Part shown: piece by piece, positions 46,985 to 58,279 of the stretch
Layout of the letters: the number at the start of each line of letters is the position of its first letter
How positions within the stretch are numbered: position 1 is the stretch's first letter
Assembly: GCF_030704535.1 (NCBI RefSeq)
Contig: NC_081812.1
Span: forward strand, 3,245,501 to 3,309,500
Source: Vitis vinifera
Taxonomy: Eukaryota > Streptophyta > Magnoliopsida > Vitales > Vitaceae
Direction: 5' to 3'
DNA: 64,000 nt
Notes under the pieces: generated by a model
Database searches by the model: none
Seen by the model: the letters and a program-made list of their open reading frames with translations, nothing else
Told to the model about the DNA's origin: nothing
Translations under genes and position numbers: made by a program

Positions 46985-47575
46985 ACACCTCATCTATTGA
47001 AAAGATGAATTTTGTGTAAAATAAGAACTCGTATTTTCATTAGACGAGTCTAGTATAAAATCGAAACTCATCTTTTTAATAGACGAGTGCAATATAAAAT
47101 TCAGAACTCGTCTATTGAATAGACAAGTTCAATGTAAAATTGAAACTCGTTTTTTCAATAGATGAATTCAATGTAAAATTTAGAACTCGATTGTTGAAAA
47201 GACGAGTTTAGCGTAAAATTAGAATTCGTAATTTCAATAGACGAGTTTAGTGTAAAATTCAAAACTCGCCTATTAAGAAGATGAGTTTAGTGTAAAATTG
47301 AAACTCATCTTTTCGATAAACGAGTTCAATATAAAATTCAGAACTCGTCTATTGAAGAGACAAGTTCAATGTAAAATTGAAACTCATTTTTTCAATAGAT
47401 GAGCTCAATGTAAAATTTAGAACTCGTTTGTTGAAAAGATGAGTATAGTGTAAAATTAGAACTCATTTTTTCAATAGATGAGTTCAGTATAAAATTTAGA
47501 ACTCATTTGTTGAAAAGATGAGTTCACTGTAAAATTGGAATTTGTCTTTCTGATAGACGAGTTCACGTATGGGCT
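46985..47575. repeat. Palindromic 40-bp satellite with higher-order structure
   Basis: About fifteen tandem units of 38-42 bp follow the pattern AACTCGTCT.TTGAATAGACGAGTT followed by CAATGTAAAATT. Each unit has its own inverted repeat (ACTCGTCT/AGACGAGT). The run of units near 47065-47200 is matched unit by unit near 47300-47440, giving a six-unit super-repeat of about 237 bp. It lies about 450 bp past the CYP71 stop codon. Confidence 0.85.
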
Positions 47576-48508
47576 TTTATTAATGCATACCTCTATTAAG
47601 TAACTAAGATCTTTTATTCAAATCAACCAGACTCAAATTGATAAATAAAATTTCATAAATGTACACTCTCAACCATTACACGTTAATATCTATTATTTAT
47701 ATATGAATTTTAAACCAATAACAAAACTTATCCTAAAATTTTTCCACTAGTTATTACTAATAAACTAGATAGGATCCATCAAAATGTTATTACCAGTCAA
47801 ATATCACATTTTGGTGAAATGTTTAGTGTAACAATCTTAGATGCAATATTAAACTCTGATTTTCCCCCACCATAACTAACCATCATTTTGGTATCATCTT
47901 GAAGCAAATTGAAGCACACCCTTTGGCCCTTTTATGGAATAATTGTCTTGCTCAGGAAGCTTAGTTGCATCACATTTAAGATGAAATAAGTAACAAACAG
48001 CCGCCCCAATTTAATTTGCATTCTTGCCATTTACCAAAGATTTTTCTATTTTTACCCACAAAACTTATTAAAACCAAGTGGGAAATGTTTAATTGTTAAA
48101 ATTCACTTTAGTACCCATCATTCATTACTAATCCCATCCCCATTGAAATCACTATAATTTGTATGTCAAATAGAAATCTTGTTTAATTTCAATGTATTAA
48201 AGAACCGATGAGATCTGGGTTGATGTAGAATTCCACTTTGCTTCATCTGAATAACCAGAACAATTTGGGACCATTAACTTTGCTTGCTTTGCAAACTCCA
48301 TTGTCCGAGTATTAATTTAGTAACATTTTGCCATCATTTTGCAAGGTGATGCCTTATCACACCCCGCTCTACATCCAACTCAAAGTGGGCTCTAGAGAAT
48401 TGAGTGCTTGAAAAGAATGGTTTAAAATAACATATTTCATAATCCTGTGCTTGTTGAAAATGAAACTAGTTCCAAAAGTTAGGATGGTCGTAAAATCATT
48501 CAATTGAA
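47576..48508. other. Intergenic, no gene seen
   Basis: No coding frame, RNA gene or recognised repeat. Confidence 0.45.
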
Positions 48509-48545
48509 TTATATGATGACGATAATGAAGAAGAGTTCTAATTTC

Positions 48546-48700
48546 ATTACCTTGCTTTGCAACTCCTCCACTTTCACATCAATATGGGTAAGTCTTGAAC
48601 TTAACCCAAATACAATTTCTTCAAGGTGCAATGCATCCTTGACAAGCCCTCTTAGGAGATACAGGAGTAGTTCAATGTAATCCTTTTTAAAGGTCATGTA
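48546..48700 (-). other. Exon-like fragment, coiled-coil (unknown host gene)
   Basis: Minus-strand frame containing RGLVKDALHLEEIVFGLSSR and LTHIDVKVEELQSK. It ends in a donor-like CAAAGCAAG|GTAATG and has a heptad pattern typical of coiled coil. It could be one exon of a minus-strand gene with the fragments at 51107, 51430 and 62266. The family is not recognised. Confidence 0.3.
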
Positions 48701-48912
48701 CTTTTTTAATCTCTACAACAAATTCCAAATACTTTTAAACCAATTATCTAGGAAATGAACTACTGGCAAACTGGACAATTCTATGTAACAAGTTGCAATG
48801 GATTCTTGGAAAGACAGAATTTCTCATGTTTAAACAAGTCAAGTCATCTACATGCATTCCCCGAGTATGGCCATTGTTAACTTCTCCTGCCTAGAATATA
48901 TAGTGTGAAACC

Positions 48913-50140
48913 AAGGTTTGGTTAATCTTGATTTTGATGATAACAAAACAAAGTTTAGAACTAATGATCATATTTCAAGTGTGATTAGGCAAAACGATTT
49001 CCAAAGTGGCAATCACAAAGGCAAATCAATCCAAGGAGAAATCATGAAGAAGAAGACCACCTCAAAGAGAAGAGTTTTTCAAGACCCAAGCTTCATAAGA
49101 TCTCTTTGTAAGGTTGTTGGTGCACTAAGACTTTCATGCATTTCATTCTTTATTTATGCACCAAAATCATCCAAGAGTAATATTGTTTTAAATATCTTTA
49201 GAATTAGATGATTTCATGTTTTCAACTAAAACCTTGTGTTAAATGATTTTCAAACTTGTGTTAAAAGGTTTTAAGTTGAAAAAGGTTGGGTGTTGAGCCA
49301 AAAAAATGGCTCAATCGATTCAACCGGTTATGCTCGTCCAGTCGAGTACCGATCGAGGGAGGCCAAAAAGTTTTTCTCTCTCCTAGTGGCCTTCTATTCC
49401 TGGTTGAGTTAATTCTCTTCTCGGTCGAGGTCGAGTTGAGGCCAACGGTCACCTGCCAACCATTTAATGCTAACGGCTTGTCAACCGGTCAACCCCTAGC
49501 TCAATCGGTCGAACCCCCAAATGGCTAGTTTGGCTTTTCTCTTCTATATAAAGGCTCCAAACTTCATTGTTTAAAAGAGCTTAACCTTCCCAAATATTTC
49601 TTGATTATATTTGAGCCTTGGAAGAGTATTTTTGAGTGCACCATTATTTCAAATCTTGCATATCTTTAGTGCACCATTCAATCCTAGTTTTTCTTGTATC
49701 ATTTGAGCTTAAAGTTCTTGTGCTAGGATTTTTGTGAAATCTTTTATTTGTAAATCCTTGAGAGGAAGTTGTTCAAGAGAGGGATATCTCTTGAGAAGTG
49801 TAAAGGGTGCTTGGAGCCAAAAGTCCAAGAGGGTGAATTGGAACCATAATCCAATTGTATTGCTTGAAGGCTTGGTTTGGAAACCTTGGATTTAGTGGAA
49901 CCTCAAGCTTGGGATTGAAGCTAGAGGAGAGTGGATGTAGGTCGAGTTGCGCCGAACCACTATAAACCCTTGTGTTTGCATTCTCTCTTCCCTACTCTTT
50001 AATTTATATGCAATTGTCTATATACTATTTATTACATACTTGCATATAATTGTCTCTTGCATTCACTTGTTTAAATTTGCGAAAAGAGACCATCACCCTA
50101 TTCACCTCTCCTCTGGGGTGATTACCATAGGTTGGATTAG
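48913..50140 (+). repeat. Probable solo LTR
   Basis: It begins TTTGGTTAATCTTGATTTTG and ends near GGTGATTACCATAGG. It has a strong TATA box (CTATATAAAGG, 49544-49554) about 585 bp from the end, repeated CCGGTCAACC/GGTCGAG motifs (49320-49510) and no protein. This matches the look of plant copia-type LTRs. There is no second copy in the window and no clear 5-bp target duplication, so edges are approximate. Confidence 0.45.
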
Positions 50141-51864
50141 CCTAAAATTCCAAACATATAGAAATCTCAAATTCATGACAAATCAATAAACCAGAAAATT
50201 CCATCATCCAAACCTCACTTTCAAAAGTTTCTCATGTTGTTGACAAAACTCGAAACTAACCAACCAAATTGGCGATGGTTGTTTGGAACCAGCACTGGTT
50301 TAGAATGGAGTAGGTAGACTTGAGGAATAACTTGCCTATCTAATATAAACAAGCTAAAGACAAGTCATATTTTGAAACCCAACAGTTTTACAACGAATGC
50401 TCTTACATTATGTTTTCCTAATTCATCACAACAATGAGAAATGAAAGCAATAGAAAATGATGCAACTTATGTTTGTAAGCAATTATTTGATGTGCCCAAA
50501 AATCAATGCTAATTAGCTAGATTGAAAACCTAATTAGTATTGGTGAGATGCATGAGCCACACATAAGCCAAAACATTAATGAGTGTTGAGTAATAAAAAA
50601 TGGACTACAAACTTCTGAGGGATGAAACTCAAAACTCAGTACATTGTGCCCAAGGCATTTTCCAAAACAATTGCCTAGAAGCAAAAAAAAACTTCCCAAC
50701 ACCTATAATAATTAAAGAGTTGCTATTCAAATCAATAGACGTTGAACATGGTTAAAGTAAAAGAAATAATAAAAGGTAGGAATTGAAGAAGTAGCTATAT
50801 AAAGTTGAGCAGAAGTTAATTGACCTGGGAATAAAATTAAATTTTATGTTCTCAATTTCAACCTAGTACTCAATTTGATTTCAATTAGTTGAAAATTTTC
50901 CTTACATCACATCGAGAATAAAATTAAAATCCTTGAACACTTATGTATGATCTTCAACTTAACCCTAAATGTCAAAAGCAAATTGTATTCAGCGACATCC
51001 ACTTAAGAATAATCAGTGCTTATTATATTCAAATTAAAAAGATGACAAAATATATTAAGATAAGTGCATGAAAAATTTAGTGGGTTGAAGAAAGATGGAT
51101 CAAGATACTAAACCAGGTTGTTTGCAGCATCTATAACCTAATTGACTAAGGCAAGACCCTCATTAGTAACACGTTGCATCATGGAAATTCTCAAAAGTTT
51201 GCGCAAGTCAAAATGATCATATAGCATATGCTCTTTTTTTTAAGAATAAACCAACTGACTTGTACAAACATGCTAGAAACAGGTTCCAAGCCTTGAGGTA
51301 TTTTATGGTAGAGCCTATATATCTTGGAGAAATCACCCACTTAATACAAAAATAAATAAACAATTTATATATGATTTGTTTGAAAATCACCATAGCACAA
51401 ATTTTTTTAAAAATCAACTAATAGGATTCTACAAAATACCTTGTCATCTCTGAGCAAGGCATGGTAGCCAGATTACTCCTTTTCAAGCAGTTGGTTTGCA
51501 TATACCACTAACAACTCAATTTGCACTTTCTACAAAAAAAGAAAAGAAACTAATAGCATTAATGAAATTGAAAACAAACAGAAGCTTACTGAAACCTAAA
51601 ATATCAAGTATTTAGAGCATCCATTGATCAAATTTACAAATTACTCCATGAGCTCCTTAAGACAAGTTTTACTTCAATGCAAGCTAGGAATTCAATGTCA
51701 TTATACATATAGCATGATGAAATTTGTTCCTATACCTGGTCTAGATCTACTAGGAATTATACAAAAAAACATCTATATGAATTGTCTTGAGATGCAGGTC
51801 AAACATGTAGGCATATTAAGAGGGAACGAGGGAGGGAGTAGGGAAATGGAAGTTTGGGGATGGG
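50141..51864. other. Left flank of gypsy element, with two exon-like fragments
   Basis: Mostly featureless AT-rich DNA. On the minus strand, 51107-51202 reads DLRKLLRISMMQRVTNEGLA and onward with one stop. The 51430-51530 fragment reads KVQIELLVVYANQLLEKE, then a stop, then SGYHALLRDDK, bordered by TTTTGTAG and a donor-like ACAAG|GTATTT. They may be degenerate exons of the same unknown gene as 48546 and 62266. Confidence 0.3.
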
Positions 51865-51869
51865 GAGGG
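51865..51869. other. Target-site duplication GAGGG (left)
   Basis: Identical to 62193-62197 on the far side of the gypsy element. Confidence 0.88.
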
Positions 51870-52523
51870 TGTAAGGGCTCCCCCTTATGACCACATGGCA
51901 GACTACCCTGGCTCCACGTGGCATCTTCCTATTTCTGTTCGGACGAACATAACCAAGTCTGAATGTCCAATCCGGATTGGATATACCAATAGCCAATTAC
52001 GCAGAGTTCCTCTGAAGCCATACAATGCATTCCGAGTGGATCTCCTGGCCTACTCCTTCGAGCAATCATTTTTCTTGCATCAGAAGCACGCTTGATGGGA
52101 CATCACCTTATTTTCGCAGGCAGCATGCCACATGCTACACCATACCGCCTATTGGATGAAATGACAAGTAAACCATCATATCGCCCCCATTAACGGTCCT
52201 TATCAGCCACCTAAAAGATGATGATTGTTCTGTCACCTACTGTGCTGCTATCATGACTACGAAAGTTAAGAAGTTATCATAACACAGAGGTGACACTATT
52301 CCAGACCCTATAAAAACTCTCATCCAACTCAAAACCAGGGTACGTGAGCGTATACACCGGGAAAGAAAGTGGGTCTTCTTTTTAGCATCTAAAAGGGGGC
52401 AACCTCTCATGCTGGCTTTCATATTCTGAATTGAACTTCGGAGGGTGTGTCTGGACAGCCTATCCGGACATCTTTTACAGGAAAAATGGAGAAGTGTTTC
52501 TTCTAGTTGACTCAGCATCAACA
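51870..52523 (+). repeat. 5' LTR of gypsy element (654 bp)
   Basis: TGTAAGGGCTCCCC…AGCATCAACA. It contains the TATA box CTATAAAAAC (52309-52318). It aligns throughout with 61552-62192, with many transitions between them. Confidence 0.9.
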
Positions 52524-52542
52524 TTGGCACCGTCTTTGGGAA
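52524..52542 (+). promoter_or_regulatory. Primer-binding site of gypsy element
   Basis: TTGGCACCGTCTTTGGGAA immediately after the LTR resembles the TGGCGCCGTCTGTGGGAA site of Tat-type plant gypsy elements, with two likely decay changes. Confidence 0.8.
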
Positions 52543-52555
52543 CTAGTAAACGAAC

Positions 52556-54360
52556 ATGTCCACACCCTCAAGGAGACGGTCATCAGCCATGGATGATGAA
52601 GGCTACTTTAACTGGCGTGAGAGTATGGAAAGACGCCAGCGAGAAAACGAGCAACAAGTACAGGCCCTACTCCAAGAAACGAGGAGACTTAAGGAGGAGA
52701 ATGATGTGTTGAGGATTCAAGCATCTTCATCAGGCCCTTCTCACGACCAGCAACTGAGGAACCAACGAACGAACTCTTGGTAAAACCAAGAGGCCACATA
52801 TCCTAGAAACACAGAGCCCCTCCTTGACACGCCCGGTGTGTGGCCTGATGAAAGACCCCTGCCATCCTATCATGCACCACAAGATGAAAGCTCGGACTCC
52901 ACTCGTACCTCATCAAAGAGGCGACGTGGTAGGAAGTCTCAGTTGTCTGACATGATGTGCACAAGGTTAGGGCCACAAACACCTGGTATGGAGAAACCAC
53001 GTGCAACTGCAACCTAAGAGGCATATCCTGGCCCCTCAACTGCACCCATCATGTCGGACTGTTCTCCACAGCAACCACTACAACGAACCGGGGGGGAGGC
53101 AGCAAATACAGGCCCCCTCGACTCCATTAGGAAGCGACTGGATGATATGCTTTCCACGCCTTTCAGCTCTCGCATTATCAGTTATGAACCCCCAAGAGGT
53201 TCATCATGCCAAAATTCTTTGCGTATGATGGATCCAGTGACCCATTTGATCATATCAGTCATTATAGACAAATCATGACCCTGGATATAAGGAATAATGC
53301 GTTGTTATGCAAAATCTTCCCCACCAGCCTCCAAGGTTAGGCTCTCTCATGGTTCCACCGCCTCTCGATGAATTCCGTTGATAATTTTTGAGATATATTA
53401 GAGGCCTTCGTGGGGCAGCATCTGTGCTCAACACAGCATAAGCAAAATATCAGTACCCTGCAAAACATAAAAATGTAGGAGAATGAATCGTTAAGGGAAT
53501 TTGTGAAATGATTCGGGCAAGTTGTTCTCCAAGTAGAATCCTATAACATGGACACTATCCTCCAAATCTTTAAACAGACCATCTGCCCAAGCACGTCATT
53601 CTTCTAGTCCCTTACCAAAAAGCCCCCTGTGACCATGAACGATTTGTTCAGGCGGGTGAACAAATATTCTATGCTAGAAGACAATGTTCGCATAGCCACA
53701 CAACAGATCTTGGTCACTGGTCAGCGGGTCAAGAACGACGTGATTAAGAATCCCAAAGCCACGAGTCAACGAAAGCAACCAAGTAGGGGGCAAGGTGAAT
53801 AGCGCTAGCCAGACCAATCCAATCTCACCCCCCTCAACGTGTCATATGAGAAACTCCTTCCTATGATCCGCGAGCTGTCCGACTTTAGGTGGCCAAAGCC
53901 CCTAAAAATGGACTCAACTAAGAGAGACCGCAACAGAAAATGTGTCTACCACAAAGAACATGAACATGCTATGGAGCAATGTAAGAGTCTCCACTACTTG
54001 GTGGAAAAACTCATAAAAGATGGACACTTGAAACAATACTTCCGCTCAGGAGTTAAAAGTGGGGAAACATCCCAAAATCCAGCCATTGCGTCCCCCACAA
54101 CTTTCGTTGCTCCTAGGTTCATGACAAACTATATCCATGGTGGCCTCCTGGATGAAGAATACAGGTCCAAACGAAAGACACAAAGGCTGCTTCGAGCCAC
54201 CTCTATACAAGAGCAAGTTAGTTCCATCCGACCTAGACTAACCAGCGGGAGCGCTCACCAAATAGATGGGATAATCACTTTTTCCCCAATGGACCTCAAT
54301 CGAATATTGCAACCGCACCGAGATGCCCTTATCCTGAAATTGGGAATCAGTGACTTCGAT
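52556..54360 (+). pseudogene. Gypsy gag remnant
   Basis: It starts at ATG 52556 (MSTPSRRRSSAMDDEGYFNW) with a coiled coil (RQRENEQQVQALLQETRRLK) and then a stop at 52781. The retrotransposon gag domain proper follows in pieces: SSRIISYEPPRG, PKFFAYDGSSDPFDHISHYR (shifted frame) and IMTLDIRNNALLCKIF, with ALSWFHRL and stops near 53338, 53387, 53476 and 53509. An open segment 53839-54369 ends gag with FRWPKPLKMDSTKRDRNRKC and HEHAMEQCKSLHYLVEKLIK, the CX2-type H/C spacer seen before the protease in this lineage. Confidence 0.85.
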
Positions 54361-54840
54361 GTGAGATGAATCCTGTCGATCTAGGTAGCTCAAGAGACCT
54401 CCTACAGGTATATGTGATCAAACAAATGGAATTTATGTCCTCCAATCTAGAGAATCCTAGACGGATATTGTCAAAATTCAATGGGGCTTCTACAATATCC
54501 TTGGGCGACATCGTGTTACCAGTCCAAGTCGGCTATGTTACCCTCAACGTGCAGTTCTCAATGGTAGAGGACCTATCCACATTCAATGCCATATAGGGAC
54601 GCGCATGGTTGCATGGCATGAAAGCCATCCCTTCCACATATCATCAGATAATGAGTTATCTCACCAAAGATGAGCAGATCAATCTCTATGGTAACCAGAT
54701 GGCAGCCTGTCAGTGCTACGTAGCACGAAAGGCTGGGCCTAGTGGTGATCACGGATCTGGCCTCGAACAAGCAAGCGGGTCAGACCAATAGCAATTACAG
54801 TACCTAACGGATAAGGATCCCCCGAGAGTCGATCCCTTGC
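54361..54840 (+). pseudogene. Gypsy protease remnant
   Basis: The retropepsin site appears as VDLGSS (about 54375-54392) where VDSGSS is expected, preceded by a stop at 54367. RRILSKFNGASTISLGDIVL and VQFSMVEDLSTFNAI follow, then a stop (54594-54596) and GRAWLHGMKAIPSTYHQIMS. The catalytic Asp-Ser-Gly is therefore changed. Confidence 0.75.
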
Positions 54841-56100
54841 AGATCATTCAGATCTCAAAGAAAGATGGTCACTTTACTTACGCCAGTTCCCTCTTACAAC
54901 CAAACGAGGCACGATGCCTCGAATGGACACTTCGGCAAAACAAAGATATTTTCGCATGGACACACTCTCTGACATGCCCGAAATTCACCCATTGATTACC
55001 TCCCACCGACTTAACATCCTACCATAGTCGAGACCTATCCGCCAGAAAGTCCGACAATTTCACCCAGAAAGACAAAAAAATCATTCAAAATAAGGTAGAT
55101 AAGTTACTAGCAACCGGATTCATTGAGGTTGAGTATCCAAACTAATTAACAAACATGATAGTAGTCCCCAAAAAATGGGAGAAAGGGCGAGTATGCATCA
55201 ATTACACTAACCTCAACAACGCATGCCCCAAAAATGGCTTTCCCTTACCACGGATATACCAAATAGTGGATTCCACCACTGGGCACGGCATGTTCTCTTA
55301 CCTGGATGCCTTTTTTGGGTACCATAAGATTCCTATGTCTCCCGCAGATGAAGAAAAAACTGCCTTCATAACACCACACGGGCTCTATTGCAACAAGGTC
55401 ATGTTGTTTAGACTCAAGAACGCTAGAGCCACCTACCAAAAGCTAATGACCAAAATCTTCAAGCCTCTAATCGGGCACACTGTGGAGGTATACATTGATG
55501 ACATCGTAGTTAAAAGAAAAACCAAGGACGAACATGACCAGCACCTAGAAGAAGTCTTTCGCTTGTTGAAAAAATACGACATGAAGCTCAATCCGTCCAA
55601 ATGCGCCTTCGGGGTAAGTGCAAGCAAGTTCTTGGGATTTATGGTCACTCAAAAGGGGATAGAAGTCAACCCAAATCAAATCAAAGTTGTCATGGATACA
55701 TCTGCTCCTAGCAGCAAGGAGCTGCAACGCCTTACCAGCAGACTCGTTGCACTAGGACGCTTCATAGCTCGATTCACAGACAAACTAAGACCCTTCTTCC
55801 TGGTACTAAAGGGAGCGAGCGCGATAGGACTGACGGAAAACTATCAGTCTGCATTTGAAGGAATCAAGCATTACCTCACGCAACCACCCATTTTGAGTAG
55901 CCCTCGGCCCAACGAACAGTTGTACATGTATTTAGCAGTTTCCGACTGGGCGGTCAGCGCTGTTCTATTTCGCTGCATATTAGATAAAGAGCAAAGGTTT
56001 GTCTACTATATCAACAAAGCGATGGCCGACATGGAAATCAGATACTCGAAGATGGAGCAAATGGCCTTAGCCTTGAGAAGCACCGCTTAGAAACTCCGCC
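54841..56100 (+). pseudogene. Gypsy reverse transcriptase (with RNase H start)
   Basis: A damaged lead-in (HFTYASSLLQPNEARCLEWT) precedes a 311-codon open stretch from 55155: VVPKKWEKGRVCINYTNLNN, ACPKNGFPLPRI, FSYLDAFFGYHKIPM, the catalytic VYIDDIVVK (about 55487-55513, YIDD intact) and KCAFGVSASKFLGFMVTQKG. It continues into the first RNase H portion (LYMYLAVSDWAVSAVLFR, YYINKAMADMEIRYSKMEQM) and stops at 56088-56090. Confidence 0.9.
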
Positions 56101-56990
56101 CTTTTTTTCAGGCTGATCCAATAGTTGTGCTCACCAACCAGCCCTTCATAAGCATCTTACACAAACCTGATCTATTAGGAAGGATGCTGAAATGGGCCAT
56201 AGAATTGAGTGAGTACGAAATTGAATATCAGTCCAGGTTGTCTATTAAATGACAAGTCATGGTTGATTTCATAGCGGAGGTTCCCCAGCAACCCTCTTGA
56301 CACAAAAAGCCAGGCAATGAGGGATGGTAGACTCTATACGTCAATGGAGCTTGCCGGTCCTCAGGGTCCGGGGTAGGCCTCTTTTTATGATCATCGACTA
56401 GGGAGCAGTTGGAGCAAGCCATTCGGCTCGAGTTTTCAGCATCTAACAATGAGACCGAATACGAAGCCATCATGTCTGGATTAAACCTCACACTTGCACT
56501 TTCCGCATCTAAGCTCGAAATCTGCAGTGACTCTCAACTCGTAGTTGGGCATATCCAAGGGAAATACGAAGCCAAAGATGAACGTATGTCTCAGTACTTA
56601 ACTAAAGTACGAGACATCTTGAATCAGCTGAACGAATAGGTTATCAAGAGGATTCCCCGCACAGAAAACATACAAGTCGATGCCTTAGTAGGAGTAGTTG
56701 CTACACTCCTCGTGAAGGAAGCAATATTGTTGCCCATCCACCTCCAGCCCACTTTCTCAATCGCAGACACACCTATCTGCAATGCTAGGGAAGAAATCAC
56801 ATAATGGACACATGAAATTGGGAACTACCTCTAGACAGGATACCTACTCGAAGATAGCAATCATGCACATAGGGTCCAAGTGCAAGCTGCCCGTTTCACC
56901 TTGATCAAAGATTGCCTCTACAGGCGATCTTTTGGGGACCCATACCTCAGGTGCCTAGACAGTACGGAAGCTCAATATGTGTTAGCAAAA
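56101..56990 (+). pseudogene. Gypsy second RNase H-type domain
   Basis: After stops at about 56250 and 56298, WW-TLYVNGACRSSGSGVG-like remains lead into an open stretch 56409-56639 (LEFSASNNETEYEAIMSGLN, LEICSDSQLVVGHIQGKYEA). This is the RVT_3-type RNase H seen in Tat elements. The catalytic Asp, Glu and Asp positions are visible (VNG in place of VDG at the first). Downstream VIKRIPRTENIQVDALVGV belongs to the same domain. Confidence 0.8.
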
Positions 56991-57960
56991 CTGCATGAAG
57001 GTGTGTGATACAATCATGCAGGAAGCCGATCCCTAGCACACCGCGCCCACTCGCAAGGATACTATTAGCCCACTATGAAGCAAGACGCAAAAGCTTATGT
57101 CAGGAAATGTGACAAATGCCAAAGACACGCACCCATTCCACGTATGCATCTGAAGTTATCAACCTGATAACGAGTCTCTGTCCATTCGCGTAATGGGGGA
57201 TGGACATAATAGGACCCCTGCCCGTCATGACTACTCAAAAGAAATTCTTGTTTGTGGCAACCGACTACTTCGGTAAATGGGTAGAGGCGGAAGCTTATGC
57301 TAACATCAATGATAAGGACATCATAAAGTTTGTTTAGAAGAACATCATTTGTCAGTTTGGAATCCCCCAAACGATTATAGTTGATAATGAGACGCAATTT
57401 AACAGCATTGCATTCAGAACTTTTTGTTCGGAGTTGAAAATCAAGAACCTATACTCCACGCCATGGTACCCTTAAAGCAATGGATAAGTGGAAGCAACGA
57501 ACAAAACCCTACTATCCACATTAAAAAAAAGACTGGAGAAAGCCAAAGGGAAGTGGGTGGAAGAGTTATCCGACGTTCTGTGGACCAATCGGACAACACT
57601 TGGACAACCAACAAGAAACACTCCTTTCACTCTCGCATATGAGATAAACTCAGTTATCCCCACCGAAATAGGCATGTCCACAGCCCAAACCATCGTGCAG
57701 GGTTAAAGGGACCAAGGTCAGGAACTTAGGAGACACCTGGACTGGGCAGACGAAGTAAGAGAAAGTGCATCCATCCTGATGGCCTCCTATCATCAAAGAG
57801 ATGTTGCTTACTACAACCGAAAAGTCCGACCTCATGCCTTTAAAGTTGGGACACTTGTCCCTAGAAAAGTCTTTGATAACATAGCAAATAAAATGACCGA
57901 GAAGCTCCAGGAAAACTTGGAAGGACCCTACATTGTCTCAAAAGCCAGTTAAACTGGGGC
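56991..57960 (+). pseudogene. Gypsy integrase remnant
   Basis: The zinc-binding region retains KLHEGV…HNHAG and KCDKCQRHAPIP (57100-57135). The core has MDIIGPLPV (about 57198) with ATDYFGKWVEAEAY, IIVDNETQFNS and EATNKTLLSTLKKRLEKAKG, so the D,D,E residues survive although at least six stops interrupt them. The end includes VLWTNRTTLGQPTRNTPFTL and the C-terminal KVFDNIANKMTEKLQENLEG segment. Confidence 0.85.
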
Positions 57961-58279
57961 TTACCATTTGCAAAAGTTGGACGGAACTCCTTTGTTTTGT
58001 CTATGGAATGTATCTAATCTAAAGCAACACTATCAGTAAAGGCAAAAGGGAGTGAAGAACAAAAGATGAGCGAGGGAATATTGCACTTATGATTATAAAT
58101 GTAAAAATTGTTCTTTGCAAATCATTATTCGGATCAATCACAACAAAAAGAAAACAATCCAGTAGTAAAAAGGTATGTTCACTCAGAATCAAACACGGGA
58201 GGAATGTCTTCTCGTCAGGAGGAACCTCCAGGTACTTCATCCTCGTCATCAAAAGGAATGGAGGGTATGTCTTGGGTAA

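Noticed and set aside
46985..47575. Regular palindromic repeats resembling a CRISPR array
   Set aside because: The interval between repeats is itself repeated rather than unique, there are no cas genes, and the context is a plant nuclear genome. It is a satellite.
53001..53278. Several overlapping 70-80 codon ORFs as small genes
   Set aside because: They are fragments and shadow frames of the broken gypsy gag.
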